A stretch of DNA of 64,000 nucleotides from Prostheceraeus crozeri (taxonomy: Eukaryota; Platyhelminthes; Polycladida; Euryleptidae), in NCBI GenBank assembly GCA_907163375.1, contig CAJQUW010012705.1:124001-188000 (forward strand). Direction: 5' to 3'. The notes under the pieces are model-generated. The model did no database searches, was not told where the DNA came from, and was given only the letters and a program-made list of their open reading frames with translations. Each line of letters begins with the position of its first letter. The stretch's first letter is position 1. The translations under genes were made by a program, and so were the position numbers. Below, piece after piece: positions 1 to 11,427 of the stretch.

Positions 1-972
1 TGTAAATATGAAAGGCTCTGAATGAAATTGGCGAAGCTCGATAACATTTATTATATCAATGCACAATTAGTAAAAAGGCTCATCAGATGCACATTTTCTG
101 AAATCTAATGCACAATTTCCACACTAAAATTGCAGAAATAATGACAAAGTAAATCAATCACATCAGAAATTTTTAATGCAAAGGAAGAATAAAAAAGACT
201 AATCATTTGGTTGATATACACATTTTGAAAAACCTTGCTTTCAAACATTTTGTTCTCAATCGTTTTTTAAACATGATTATGTCTTTGACTATCCATGTCT
301 GACTATATAAAGCGAATGGTGGAGTTTTGAATCCTTTTAATAGAAATTGAGGAGCGATCAGAAAATATCTCATGTGTGAAATAAGCCTGATATATAGCAA
401 CCTTTTGAGTAGCACCATGGTAGGTGTATCATGTGATAGTATTCTAGCTGTCCATGACTGTATAAACATAAGATGAACGGCATGCCATCGATATTGCAGT
501 TGCGTTTCACACATCAAAGCATATTCTGAGCCTGTGTGAGTTACACAAAGCAATGGTTACATTAATAGAGTGCTCTATTAAGGGCAGGAATAAAAAAGAG
601 CAGTTCAGACAAGAGACCTGAAAGCCAAAATCTATTTTTGAAACCTATTAACGGGTCGGAGTCTGAGTCCTATCAAACTGCGGACCATCCCTGGTTTGAG
701 GGTCATATTGCAAATAGAGGGAATTCACTTTAGAGTCTAGCATTTCAAATGGGTTTTCCGGTTAGAGACATGTAAAGTGCTTCATCAGCTTCGTTTATTA
801 ATTTATGGTAATGAGTTTGTAGCTGACTAGTGGACCCGACTTGCTCAACAAGTGCCTGTCATTCCTATGTCCACAGCAATTGCCACAAGATGATCATGGT
901 CTCGTATCCGCCTTTAATAACATTGCTTCTCATTTTTTCAATGATTGAGTTACTATTCTACTTACAAAAATA
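1..972. other. No recognisable feature
   Basis: AT-rich sequence. One open frame on the minus strand (203-553, 116 residues) has no recognisable motif and no splice or compositional support. I see no gene or repeat here. Confidence 0.5.
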
Positions 973-1273
973 CCGCCCGTATGCACAGACATCACTTAAA
1001 TGAAAATCTGAGTGTGAATGTGGTCTGAGTGAGATTTTGCATTCACAGTCGACCCTCAGCTTGAACTTTTCAACATTGAGTGTAGCTCATTGAGTGTTCT
1101 TCTTTGAGTGTGGCTCATTGAGTGCAGTTGGCAGTTTCGTATGCACAGTCGTCCCTCAATGAGGAACTCCCACAGATTTCCCAAAACATTGAGTGAGAAA
1201 TAAAGTGGTCGTTGTCGCATACTTAAGAACATCGAATAAGCGACATCATTGTTAATCGATCTATTCTCACATC

Positions 1274-2115
1274 ATGACTGCGAGAAGACACACACGACGA
1301 ATTCTACTTCTTCACGAGCATCATAGAAAACCTGGTCGCCTATTAAGAGATCCGCAGAATCCTCTTGAAATAATGGATGAAGCTGAATTTCAACTGCGAT
1401 TTCGTTTGACGAAACAGATGGTGCTAGAGCTGCTGTATTTAACATCGTTTGACAACGGCGAGAATGTACGTGGGCTACCTGTCCCTCCTCTGCTATCGAT
1501 GCTTATTTGTCTTCGTTATTTTGCAACAGGATCTTTTTAAGTTGTGCAAGATGATCTTTTTTGCGTGAGTCAATCGACTGTGAGAAGAATTGTTTCACGA
1601 ATGACAAGAGCTATTGCTATGTGAGACCAAATTTAATCAGACTTCCGACAGATGCCGAGAGTTCAATCATTGAGCAGGATTTTTACAGAATCGCTTCCTT
1701 CCCCGGAGTGATGGCTGCTATTGATTGCACTCACGTACCAATCCAAAGCCCTGGAGGTCCTGATGCAGAACTGTTTCGCAACCAGAAAGGTTATTTTTCA
1801 CTGAATATTCAAATGGCATGCGACGCAAAGCTGAAAATTTTGAGTCTTGTTGCTCAGTGGCCTGGATCTGTGCATGGCAGCAGAATTTTTCTTAACAATT
1901 CGTTGTGTGCAAAGCTTGAAGCAAGGGAATTATCAGGCCTCCTTCTTGGTGATAGTGGTTACCCCAACAAGCGCTATCTGTTGACTCCAGTCATAAATCC
2001 TCAAACTGGTGCTGAGCGGCGATACAACATCTCTCAAATTGCAACGCGAAACACCATAGAGCGGATGTTCGGTGTTTTAAAACGCCGATTTCCCTACCAC
2101 TTATCAAGCCAATAG
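1274..2115 (+). pseudogene. Harbinger (HARBI1-like) DDE transposase, broken
   Basis: This encodes the endonuclease of a PIF/Harbinger transposon, which cuts and joins DNA with a DDE triad. It starts at ATG 1274 (MTARRHTRR...). The N-terminal half carries the helix-turn-helix part (LTKQMVLELL, LRYFATGSF, VSQSTVRRIV). The catalytic half keeps all three acidic residues: D in MAAIDCTHV, D in LLGDSGYPNKRYLLTP and E in NTIERMFGVLKRRFP. A stop at 1538-1540 interrupts a frame that otherwise continues with QDDLFCVSQSTVRR. A frameshift near 1620 then moves the reading to the next frame, and a further shift near 2095 ends the open frame early, since the intended continuation (LIKPIGC...) is in another frame. 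The family is usually about 350-400 residues. This is a plain DNA transposon gene and a pseudogene in this copy. Confidence 0.88.
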
Positions 2116-2402
2116 GCTGCACATCGGATCACACTACCATTACAGTGAGCACATGTGATTTTTAGTAGGATGCCTTTCAAAAATTGCAGCCAATGGACCT
2201 ACCGATTGCATTTCAAATTTAATGAGCCTACATGAGAGCGCGTAATTAGGAATATACGTGAAAAAGCAAATCTCTAGCTCATTGCGTACGGGAAACACGT
2301 CATTAAAACTACTGAGAAAATAACCCTAACTGCAATACAGACTCGATCGTCTGTGATGCAGGCATGCAAATAGGCCTACCTGCTAGTGTGCGATGTACAT
2401 AA

Positions 2403-2867
2403 TCATAATTCTTGACAGACATCAGACCCACACAAGATAAACTTACCATTTATATTGTGATACGACGCATATTCGTCGTATGGATTGTCTAGCGGATTCA
2501 TTTGCGAAGGCAGTAGACCTATTATTTGCGAGGAAATGGGATGAGTTATATTCAGACATTCATTATGGCCACCACCAGTTTTCCGCCGCTCTCGCTTTTC
2601 CGTAGCAACATCAATCTTTGCGCGCGATTTCATAATTTCCCAACACTTCTTTAGTTGAGCGCCGGTTCTCCTGACGACTTCCTTTTGCTTGTTGAAATCT
2701 TCCGTAATATGATCCCAAGTTGTGACCCTCTTGGCGATCATCTTCGAGTTGAATTCCTTTGACTCAATTATATCTATGCTTGCTTGCACTAGAGCCACAA
2801 GAACTTCCTTCTCGCAATCAGAGAACTGCTTCGATCTTATTTTCTTCCTTTCACACTCACCTTCCAT
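2403..2867 (-). CDS. Harbinger Myb/SANT-like accessory protein (first exon)
   Basis: This is the second gene of the Harbinger element. In characterised elements the Myb-like partner binds the transposon DNA and helps bring the transposase to the nucleus and the ends. ATG at 2867 opens 154 codons. Residues about 10-85 have the trihelix/Myb layout with the expected spaced aromatic and charged residues (FSDCEKEVLVALV, TWDHITEDFNKQ, RTGAQLKKCWEIMKSRAK). A basic stretch (EKRERRKTGGGH) follows. A strong splice donor (AAATG|gtaagt, exon end 2447) lies just before the last residues, so the true protein probably leaves this frame by splicing. The final residues to the stop at 2403 would then be intron. 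No stop or shift is seen up to that donor. Function is inferred from the family. Confidence 0.75.
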   Translation of the reverse strand: MEGECERKKIRSKQFSDCEKEVLVALVQASIDIIESKEFNSKMIAKRVTTWDHITEDFNKQKEVVRRTGAQLKKCWEIMKSRAKIDVATEKRERRKTGGGHNECLNITHPISSQIIGLLPSQMNPLDNPYDEYASYHNINGKFILCGSDVCQEL

Positions 2868-3227
2868 TACAAAGAAAGTACACTCATGCAGTAGTACTGA
2901 CTTTAAACAATACTGAATACAACGTCAGCACGCGTGCAGCTCCCGTCCTTCTCGTCTGTGGTGTGGACTGTCTATCAGCGCTTTTAGCTGATTGGCTGAT
3001 TTCAACTGCGCAGTTAAATCAGTGTCTATCAATGAAGTCATAAATATGCTATGACGCGATCCTAGCATGAATGGAGCCAAAATTATCACCGCAGCCACAC
3101 CGAGCCGTACTCAGCTGAGTGGAGGTTGAATGACGACTGTGAATACGAAAATCGCCACTCAATCTGAGCCGCACTCAGCTAAGTGCAAACTTCCACTCAG
3201 TGTGAGTGATGACTGTGCATACGGGGG

Positions 3228-5423
3228 TTATAGCAGTAGATTACATTACCGTCAATTTGATGAAGGCCTTCAAAATTCCTTTGGGAAGCGTATGCTTTGT
3301 TCAGTCTTGACAGCTGACTGAAACTGCACGCTTTGGAAATATAGTGCACTGATATTTGATATGGAATAGTTAGTCTCATTCCCACAACTTTGCATATGAA
3401 CTGCCATAAAGTTTGATCGTTTAAATGGTTTTTATTGGTCTGCAATTAAATACATGCACATTTTTTCAGCAGAGTATCAAAATCCCTGGCTCCTTTTTCA
3501 TCAGTAATTCTACCTGTCATCGCTATTAAAGAAAAACATACTCGAAAACTCGTCTAGAGTTGGCTTATGTCGCTATGTTGATGTTATTAAATATTATTAT
3601 GTTTCATGTCACAACATAATTTCAAAATCATAATATTGCGGCTGCTTTAAATTATCATTCTGTTTAATAGTAGTAAGCATGCGCATATTGTGACAATATG
3701 CATACAATAGCACTCAAGTGGTATTGCTATGCAAATGAAGGGATTGCAAGTCCATAGCGATGCGGTGATGGTTAGTTGTGGCCTCCGTAGAGGAGAAAGC
3801 ATACTGCCTGACAGAGGAAACTTAACACTTATCATTACTAATCAATGGCAGAACTGTTAAATTTCTAAGTCGATCTTGCCCCCTAAATGAATTTCTACGT
3901 GTCCTCTCTAGCAACTGGAAATTTGCTGCTAGCATCAACTGTTGCGCTGGACCTGCATATCGAAGAACTGCATTTGACAGAAGCGGGATTTAAATCTTGT
4001 AAACATGCTGTACGCATACCACTCAATTACTTTTTGAATTTTGGTGGATTTATGCGATCGCTTTCCCGTATGAATGAATCCAAGATGACAATGTGCAGCT
4101 GCACAGATCTCACCAGCCAAGTGATAACACGTCAGCAATTGAGTAACTCTCATGGCCTTCACGCTCTCCTGATATTTCACCATAGAGCTTGTGTGGAATG
4201 AGCTTGGTAAAAGGATGAAAAACTCGCATCCACGGTTTCATACCATTTCGAACTACTTTCCGAAAGATTGGTTGAAGAGCAATGAGAACGCATTGAGCAA
4301 GAATATTCGGATGAACTACACGACCAATAGAATTTGAGCTTGCATTATGATGCTAGGGGGCCATGCAAGTTGCTAGACATGTGTGAAATGAATTTTTATC
4401 ATCTAAAGCTATAGTTTTGATGCTACTTCATCAATGAAAATAATGGTCCCTACTATTCTAACTGTTAAGATTTTTCTGTCACGCAGCATACTTGCGCACA
4501 CCTGTTATAGGCAATCGCCAATCAGTTATAACCCGTGTTAATCATATCCCGGAGTCGGAGTCCTTTTAGGCCTACTCCTTGCTGTGCGTGCCACTCTTTC
4601 GATGACTTGCATTTTTTGGTGGAATTGAGACATTTCCTAGAGCAAACTTGAATCTGTTTTCTTCTGTTCATACTTTCTAAAATAACGGTTCTTAAGAAAC
4701 TATGCTATAAGAGATGGGATATTCTTGTGGGCGCTATTCTTTTAGTATAGGCTATACTAAGTCACATGCCATTTTTTGATAATAGAGGACGCTGATGTGC
4801 TGTTTAGGAATGATGTACGAGTCAAACTTGTCCTATGATTTCACTGTAGAAAACTTTCGATGATGAGAAACTTTGATTTCAAATTCTCTTTATTATAGTT
4901 CAGCTATATATGTTGCACTATGCAGTCTACCTAAATCACTTGAGAAGAGTTGAAGCTTGGAGGCTTATTTCGTTACAAATAGAGTGTGGTTTATTTTAGC
5001 AACTTATTTCAATTATTCCTCAATATGATAATATGCATTGAGATTGATGTTTGCTTTTTGATGTTTCAGGTGCAGTAATCCGTAGAAATAACGACGCGAC
5101 GAAGCAAAAATTCAAAAAGTGAGAATTATCTTTTGGAGGATGCCAAGAAACGGCATAGAGACAATTATTGAAAACATTTATTCATGATTTTTTTTGACGA
5201 AATAATATATTTTTGCACACAAAGAGAATTCTGTCACAAATGGGCGTCATTAACAGGGATTTAGTTTTGCAAAAGATATACATACTGTAATTAATGACAA
5301 AATGTGCTTAATTTAGATTTTAATTAGATTTAATTTAAATGTATTTGTTCTGTGACATTCATTAACCGGATATCACAATTCAATGTCTTGTAGAATTCTC
5401 GTAGTAATGGAGATGATTTCTGT
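3228..5423. other. No recognisable feature
   Basis: AT-rich DNA with several short open frames on both strands (for example 3887-4201 plus, 3935-4183 minus) that overlap each other and show no motifs. I see no gene, RNA or repeat that I can support. Confidence 0.45.
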
Positions 5424-5433
5424 GTGGATTTTT

Positions 5434-5613
5434 CACGTGGTTATAATGGGTATGGTTTCCACGTGGATGTGATATGTGCAATTTCCACGTGGATATCAGG
5501 TGGATTCGATGTCGATTTCATGGGTATAAATCTACGTCGAATCCACGTGGAGAGCCGGGCCAAAGTGATACGTGGAATCGATATAACAATTCTGACGTGG
5601 AATCCACGTGGAA
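5434..5613. repeat. Cluster of CCACGTGG palindromes
   Basis: The palindrome TCCACGTGGA occurs four times within about 155 bases (5458-5467, 5484-5493, 5542-5551, 5603-5612). Near matches lie between and beside the copies (CACGTGG at 5434, TCTACGTCGA near 5531, ATACGTGGA near 5569, GACGTGGA near 5594). The sequence between copies is only loosely repeated. The core CACGTG is the perfect E-box bound by bHLH proteins of the Myc/Max/USF type. The cluster could be a degenerate tandem repeat or a MITE-like relic as well as a protein-binding array. Confidence 0.6.
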
Positions 5614-5625
5614 TTTTTCACCGCT

Positions 5626-6518
5626 TAATTGTTCAAAGAAAAAGCACTAAAAGACTGTGCATACGTGTATGTAATATGTACTGAAACTGAGGTATTTCTG
5701 GATGATAAATTGAATGATTACTGAGCTTATCGCTAAAATAATCAGCTAGGACTACCTGAAGTTCAGTATTTCACTACAAATTATGTACTTCTCCTTTTCA
5801 TTACTTTTATTGGCGCACAAACATTTTTTGCAAGCTGGAAGGTAAGGATAAGATGTCGTGAAGTTATCACAAAGTCATGACTTAACTGAGAATGTTATTT
5901 TCTGACTTTTTCATCAAAAATGTTCATGTTTGTTATCTTCAGAATCCTTGCGATGTAGGGAGTGCGAGTATGTAGCTTTCATTCAATAAAATAATAGTTC
6001 TTTCCCAAACTTCTTTAATATTTTTTCTCATAACCTCTAATGTACACTAACACGCAAGTCAAATAATCTGCAGGCACTGTGAGAAAGAACAAAGACATGC
6101 CTTCTCTTATTGTTCTGTTTTGAACCTTTGTAAATTTGGTCTCAAATTTTACTTTTAGCTCGCTTAGTGCGCCTCAACAGCTGCTTACACAGTGCGCAGT
6201 ATGAACACTGAATATCATATCAATCAGTTTTTCAAAAGAAATTACAGTGGACATCGTGGGTCGCACATGACCATAGAAATGAATTGTTTATCTGAAGTTG
6301 ACTAGAATGGAAAATGACTCAAGGTCGCGGCACATCCGGGGGAACTAAGTTGGGGCATGAATCACGAATGAAAAGCTTAGGAATGCACAGGTGACTGATT
6401 CTGACCCAATGATACAGCCGTTGACAAGTGCATCTAAGTAAAAATGCTAACGTTTTTTGTACCACTTTTGTGTATTGCATGAAGCTTTACTTCCATTCTA
6501 GAGGTTTTATTGTTGTGC
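5626..6518. other. No recognisable feature
   Basis: No coding or repeat structure recognised. The right-hand part may be the decayed body of the hAT element whose terminus is at 6547, but no transposase motif is readable. Confidence 0.4.
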
Positions 6519-6547
6519 AACCGCTGGCCGCAGGTTGCCGACCCCTG
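6519..6547 (+). mobile_element. hAT transposon right terminus (remnant)
   Basis: Read on the minus strand from 6547, the sequence begins CAGGGGTCGGCAACCTGCGG, which is the typical terminal inverted repeat of hAT-Ac type elements. I find no partner terminus upstream in the window and no readable transposase, so this is an end left from a truncated or strongly diverged copy. An 8-base target duplication would be expected but cannot be checked without the other end. Confidence 0.6.
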
Positions 6548-7504
6548 CTGCAAGCAGTTATAATGTCGTATACGTATACCAAAACAATAATCTAGCTGGC
6601 GGACGCGTTTGCCCTCTAAAGAAGAATCTAAATCGCCACAGACGATGGATATGAGTGGTATCTGATGTCGTGGTGCACAAAGTTGGACCCTGTTTTTTGG
6701 CTCAAACTTGGGTTTTCTATTAATGATGTAAAAATTAAATCAAGTTGTAAATATTAATATATCAATTTGAATCCTTGGAGAACTAAATGGTTAGAGCATA
6801 AATATCTGTTTTTTTATCAAAATTCGACTCAACTCACAGAGTATTTCAAGTAAGAAATACTTGTGGTTATTCGCTATTTCATATTGGGCTTGATAATAAG
6901 GTACCGCGCATATTTGTATATCTCATATATTTTATATCTTCGCACCCCTAAAGTGTCTGCGACAGCCGACATTGATCTAAAAATGAATTCATTCAAACTT
7001 CGTATTCTAAATGTGTTCAACCATGCACTAAGTACGCAGCTATACCATTTATTAGGTCTGTTCATATTTCTGAATGGCAAAATGAAAACAACTGCTTTGT
7101 TATCAGCAACGTGCAATTCAATCATCATTAAATCAAAAATCTTCAATTAGTCAGTGTAGCAGTGTTAAAGCCAAAAATCAAGGGAAAGCTTTATAACCCC
7201 ATGTGCTTAGGCTACTAATTACAGTTGTTGCAGTAAAAAATCGTTTCCCACCAATGCCACACTTCTGATGGGCCCACAAATAACAAGAAAAGCACTTCAA
7301 AGATGTGCAGTAAGGCTTCTTACAGATGCAGAATTTGCAGAAACCGCAACATCATCAACAGAATTAATATCCTTAGAATTATAGTATCCAGCGAATTACA
7401 GTCGATATCTCAGAATTACTTGTTTTCATTTGCAGGTTGCCGCCCAAGCTATCGAATAGAAACTTCGGCAGTAGAAATAAAATTTTATTTTTTTTACTTT
7501 TTTC
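6548..7504. other. No recognisable feature
   Basis: AT-rich, no recognisable gene or repeat. Overlapping short open frames on opposite strands at 6863-7150 are uninformative. Confidence 0.4.
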
Positions 7505-8475
7505 ATTTACTATGGGGAGCTGCTGTATGCTGATGATCTCGTGTTATTGGCTACCTCGAGCAAGAAGCTATTTATATGTTTTCAAGGTGGAAGGGTGGTT
7601 TAGAGCGTTGTGGTTTGAAGATCAACAGGAAGAAATCCAATGTCATGGTAACTGGGAAGAGTATAGAACGCACCAAGTCTGGAAAGTGGCCCTATAGTTG
7701 TTTCAGTAAATGAGTCGGATCTTCTGTGTTTCCTGCAAACTGTGGTGTCAAAAAGTGCTTCCGATTGCGATCATTTCAAAGAGTAAGGGAATTCCGCTGT
7801 CCTAAGTGCACCGATGCTTCCAGCTCGCCTGATGATGATTCACTCAAAGTGAATGGAATCACCCTACAAGAGGTCCAAGAATGTTGTTACCGCGGAGATG
7901 TCGTGGACTCAAAGGCAGGTGCAGAAGGAGCGGTTCGGACTGGCATCGCGGCTTCGTGGACGAAGTGGAGAGAATTGGTCAGTCTTCTGACCAACAAAGG
8001 CATTCCATTGAAGTGTAGAGTCCATGTGTATGAGATGTGCATAAGATCATTCCTCATCTAAGTCGGGGAAACTTGGCCACTCAGCCTGAAGCTGGTCGAG
8101 CTCTAGGAAGTGCTGACAGAAGAATGATGAGATACATGACAAAGGTCAGGTTGAAAGATAAAGTTTCAAGCAAAGAAGTAGCTAGACGTTGTGGCTTGAG
8201 CGAACTTCAAGTTCATCTGCAGCAAAAACGTCTACACTGGTTTGGCCATGTGAAAAGGGCCATGGATGACTTCACCAGTGAAGTTTACCACAATTGTCGG
8301 TCGATGGGCGTCGACCACCTGAAAGACCTAAGAATACTTGGCAAGCCTGTATCTATGAAGACCTGGAGTCTCTAGAGGTGTCGGAAGACGTTGCTCTAGA
8401 TCGTTCAAAATGGAAACGAGTCATCGCAACTTCGTCCAGCCATAGGACGGGAAGAAGAGACTGAAACCATGAAGT
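7505..8475 (+). mobile_element. Non-LTR retrotransposon (LINE) 3' fragment, reverse transcriptase C-terminal half
   Basis: The reverse transcriptase catalytic box reads ELLYADDLVLLA (YADD at 7526-7537). Thumb-region sequence follows (GLERCGLKINRKKSNVMVTG), then a segment beginning SGKWPYSC and ending FRCPKCTDA that resembles a decayed PHD-like zinc finger. After this come VRTGIAASWTKWRELVSLL, the ADRRMMRYM helix and the WFGHVKR signature (8238-8258) that closes many animal LINE proteins. The reading changes frame several times, so the copy is dead. Everything upstream of the YADD box is missing or unreadable, as is usual for 5'-truncated LINEs. The clade is not certain; an RTE/CR1-like group is likely. 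Confidence 0.8.
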
Positions 8476-9479
8476 ACTGTGAATCAATTATACAATAATG
8501 CTGTGATGAAATTATCGTAAAATAGGAATTTTGGCCTTAAGAGGAATCTTAATGTAAGCACAAAATGCAAAGAAAATACTTCGTTTACTTGATTCTACTC
8601 ATTTATTGAAACTTGGGTTTGGATTCTGGGTTTAAACCTTTAGGTATATATATGGGCAATTCCACGCGAATGTCAACATTCGCGTAATTTTCTGAAGTAC
8701 CTATAATTGCACAAACATCATCCTTGACACTTATATTTTCCAGAAAAACATTCAATTTACCACGGAAATTTGACTTTCATTACAAAAAATTTCATTAAAT
8801 AAATGCTATAATAAAAACAATAAAATATGCCCTTCAGTGTATTAATGTATTTCTAATTTATTCAAATATAGCAGATGTTTACTATTTATTCGAGTCAAAA
8901 GTCGAGCACTTATTCGAAAACAATCTCATTTTTTTGATTTAGTTAAAAAATTGACATGCAGATCTGAACTTACATGCGTAACGTCGTAACGGAAAGATGA
9001 CATTTTTCGTCTCACGACCTTCAAACAAAGCTTCCAAAATTTAGGTGCAAAGCAAGGTAAGTGATTCATATCACACTATCTATTCAGAACCGCTTTTTGC
9101 TCACAATTTGTTTAATAGAGAATTTTGAAAATCGTAACATCGCAACAGTGTAACGTCGTAACGCTATGTGGTCACATATATGTGGTCAAAATGGAAGTTA
9201 TATATGCATTGGTTATACACAAAGCAAGCTTCTCCCCAAACTTGTGGTGCGTGCTTGGGAAGAAATAGTCCGCGGATTCGACATTGTCTAGCTCAATTAT
9301 GCCTATAAGACTGTATTCACCCAAATGTAAGCTAACTATTCAATTTCATGTGGTCGTTACCCTCTGCACAGTTCTTCAAATTTCTCTGAAACATGGTGAA
9401 GACGGATGAGAGCTATGTATTTGCCTCATGATACCAATGAACAGTAGAGCGTCATATAGTGAGTTTCACATGAGTCAGA
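8476..9479. other. No recognisable feature
   Basis: AT-rich with no supported gene or repeat. Confidence 0.4.
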
Positions 9480-9975
9480 TTTTGGATCACTATTCTATAT
9501 TCTGATCAATCATAGGCCTTCTTCCTCGCTACGGTTCTTGCCATCCTTGTTGTCTTTGGTAGGAGGTCCAGCCAGGCGTCTTGAGGTCTCCCTCATGGTC
9601 TGCTTCCCTCAACCAAGCCAATGGAGATCTTCTTCAACTGATCGAGTTTTCTTTTGACCACGTTTCTCACAAAGAATTGGAAACCGGCCCCGGCCTCCAA
9701 ATCAGACCGGCATGCCAGATGTAGCATTGACTTCTAAGACGTTATTTTAATTTCTTTATGGAAACCATATCTACGCCTGTTTCGATGTCCAGACCAAAGA
9801 AGTGAGTTACGACTGCATGCTGCTTGTCTCCTGTCCTCCGCTGATTCCTCTCGTTTCACAAAGGCTAATAAAATTTCATTCGTATTCTTGAGATTGTGTT
9901 CGAGGAGGTCCAACAATCCTTCAGTGTTCTGACATTGTAGGACGCAATATTGAATTCTTTTCCTACTTCTACATT
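9480..9975 (-). mobile_element. LINE remnant, endonuclease start next to reverse transcriptase tail
   Basis: On the minus strand, a piece near 9960 reads FNIASYNVRTL, the usual opening of the apurinic endonuclease domain of LINE proteins. It is followed after a shift by LLDLLEHNLKNTN, as expected for the first helix. Near 9600 the same strand reads GRPQDAWLD, a motif from the extreme C-terminal tail of LINE proteins. The whole reverse transcriptase core that should lie between is absent, so this looks like an internally deleted and decayed copy. The identification rests on short motifs. Confidence 0.45.
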
Positions 9976-11427
9976 GCGATGATCACTACTAAATAGGTAG
10001 GGCCCTCGTGTGGTGCTGTTGGACGGACCTCGGACGGATTGGCATTAATCTGTCTGTCGAACAGCGAAATCCTCAATCAACAAAGTCCTCTTACAATATT
10101 TCATTACTCAGGTATAGAAAACCTCTATCATAAGGGACTAGAATCTGAAAGTACTAATTTTATTTGCTTATTGCTATAGAAAATGAAATATCCATGCTCG
10201 CCATCATGTAGACAATCGAACATTTATACTTCATAGATACAAAGATAAGTTCCATTTTTCTCCAAATATTGCAAAGCCACGAAATTTTTCTGTACCTAAA
10301 CATAATTTTTGAGAAAAACTTTTGCCACAAACCTTCATGGTTTTATTTCAGCATCTAATTTTGCCGTTTGAAAAATCAAAAACACATCTTTGTTATCGAT
10401 TATAGTTATTAGTGTGTATTGCACAAAACACCAGTTTCTTTGACATATGAGCATCAAAATGTCGGAAGATTTGGAGGGTACGAATCATATATCGTAGAAG
10501 CGGTCATATTTACAGCACATGGACTCAATTTAAGGCGTCTTTAAACATTTTTCCATTAATCACAATGTTAGTGGACAAATGATCCTTGTCATACAACCAG
10601 AAAATATATCATATAAAACTGAACGTCAACTTTTGAGGAAAAAGAACAATGAATAGCAGGATCGAACAATAGCTAGCATAGTTTGCATCAACAGAACTGC
10701 TGATTTGTCAGCTCGCGATGAAGAAACATAAGATGACGAAGGATTGTAAATGCAAACACTGTATGGATTGTGGACTGTTATCAACTAAAATGACATTGGA
10801 ATCCTCTAACAAATAAATCGTCGAATAGTAAGTTGAAATGTTAAAAATAGGATGGGAATGTTAATGGGCAGGGATTTACATGACTGATCATGGAGCTAAA
10901 ATCACCGGGAATGATTGGCAATCAGGCTTTTCCCAAATGACAAAAATGATTGGAGAGGCAGAGAAGCGAATCACTGACTCCTTCACCTTCATTGTCGGAA
11001 TAATGGATTTTCGATTGTCAGTACGTCGAATATTATTGATATATTACAGTCATTCGAAAATAATTATAAATCATAGACATGAATCGAAGCATTTTCATAT
11101 CAACAGGTTGTGTTTCAAGACTCACGTCAATGAAAAATATATACATGGAATATATAGTCATAGCAAATACGTGTTATAAATAACTTAAATACAGAATGAT
11201 AGAGATTTTGATGATATTGTTGGGGAAAGGAGTGCAACAAATGGCGCCAGAAGAACAAACAACAGAGAAAAGAGACAAGAGAAAGGAAACAAAAGAAAAG
11301 CAGAAGAGAGTCAGAAGAACGAAGGCTTATTGTGAAGAGGCACTTTTACAATCAGGTAAATTACTCAGAGTTCGTTGGTTAAATAAGATCATGTGTACTT
11401 AGAACCATCGATAATCTCTTTCATTCT
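9976..11427. other. Downstream flank of the forkhead gene, possible 3' UTR
   Basis: No independent gene is recognised. Because the forkhead gene ends at 11428 and reads leftwards, its 3' untranslated region should start here. A purine-rich stretch at 11230-11330 has an open frame of low complexity that I do not regard as a gene. No polyadenylation site can be assigned with confidence. Confidence 0.4.

Larger units (their letters stand above)
973..3227 (+). mobile_element. PIF/Harbinger DNA transposon, nearly complete, with transposase and Myb-like gene
   Basis: Inverted termini of about 26 bases face each other. The left end reads CCGCCCGTATGCACAG from 973, and the right end read backwards from 3227 gives CCCCCGTATGCACAG followed by the same TCATCACT-type continuation. 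The bases outside are ATA on the left and TTA on the right, one change away from the TWA 3-base target duplication expected for this superfamily. Subterminal copies of a CACAGTCG-type motif and of CATTGAGTG occur at 1039-1170 and 3130-3215. Inside lie a DDE transposase reading rightwards and a Myb/SANT-like gene reading leftwards, so the two genes converge. That two-gene design is the family hallmark. The element is about 2.25 kb. The transposase is broken, so this copy cannot move itself. Confidence 0.85.
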
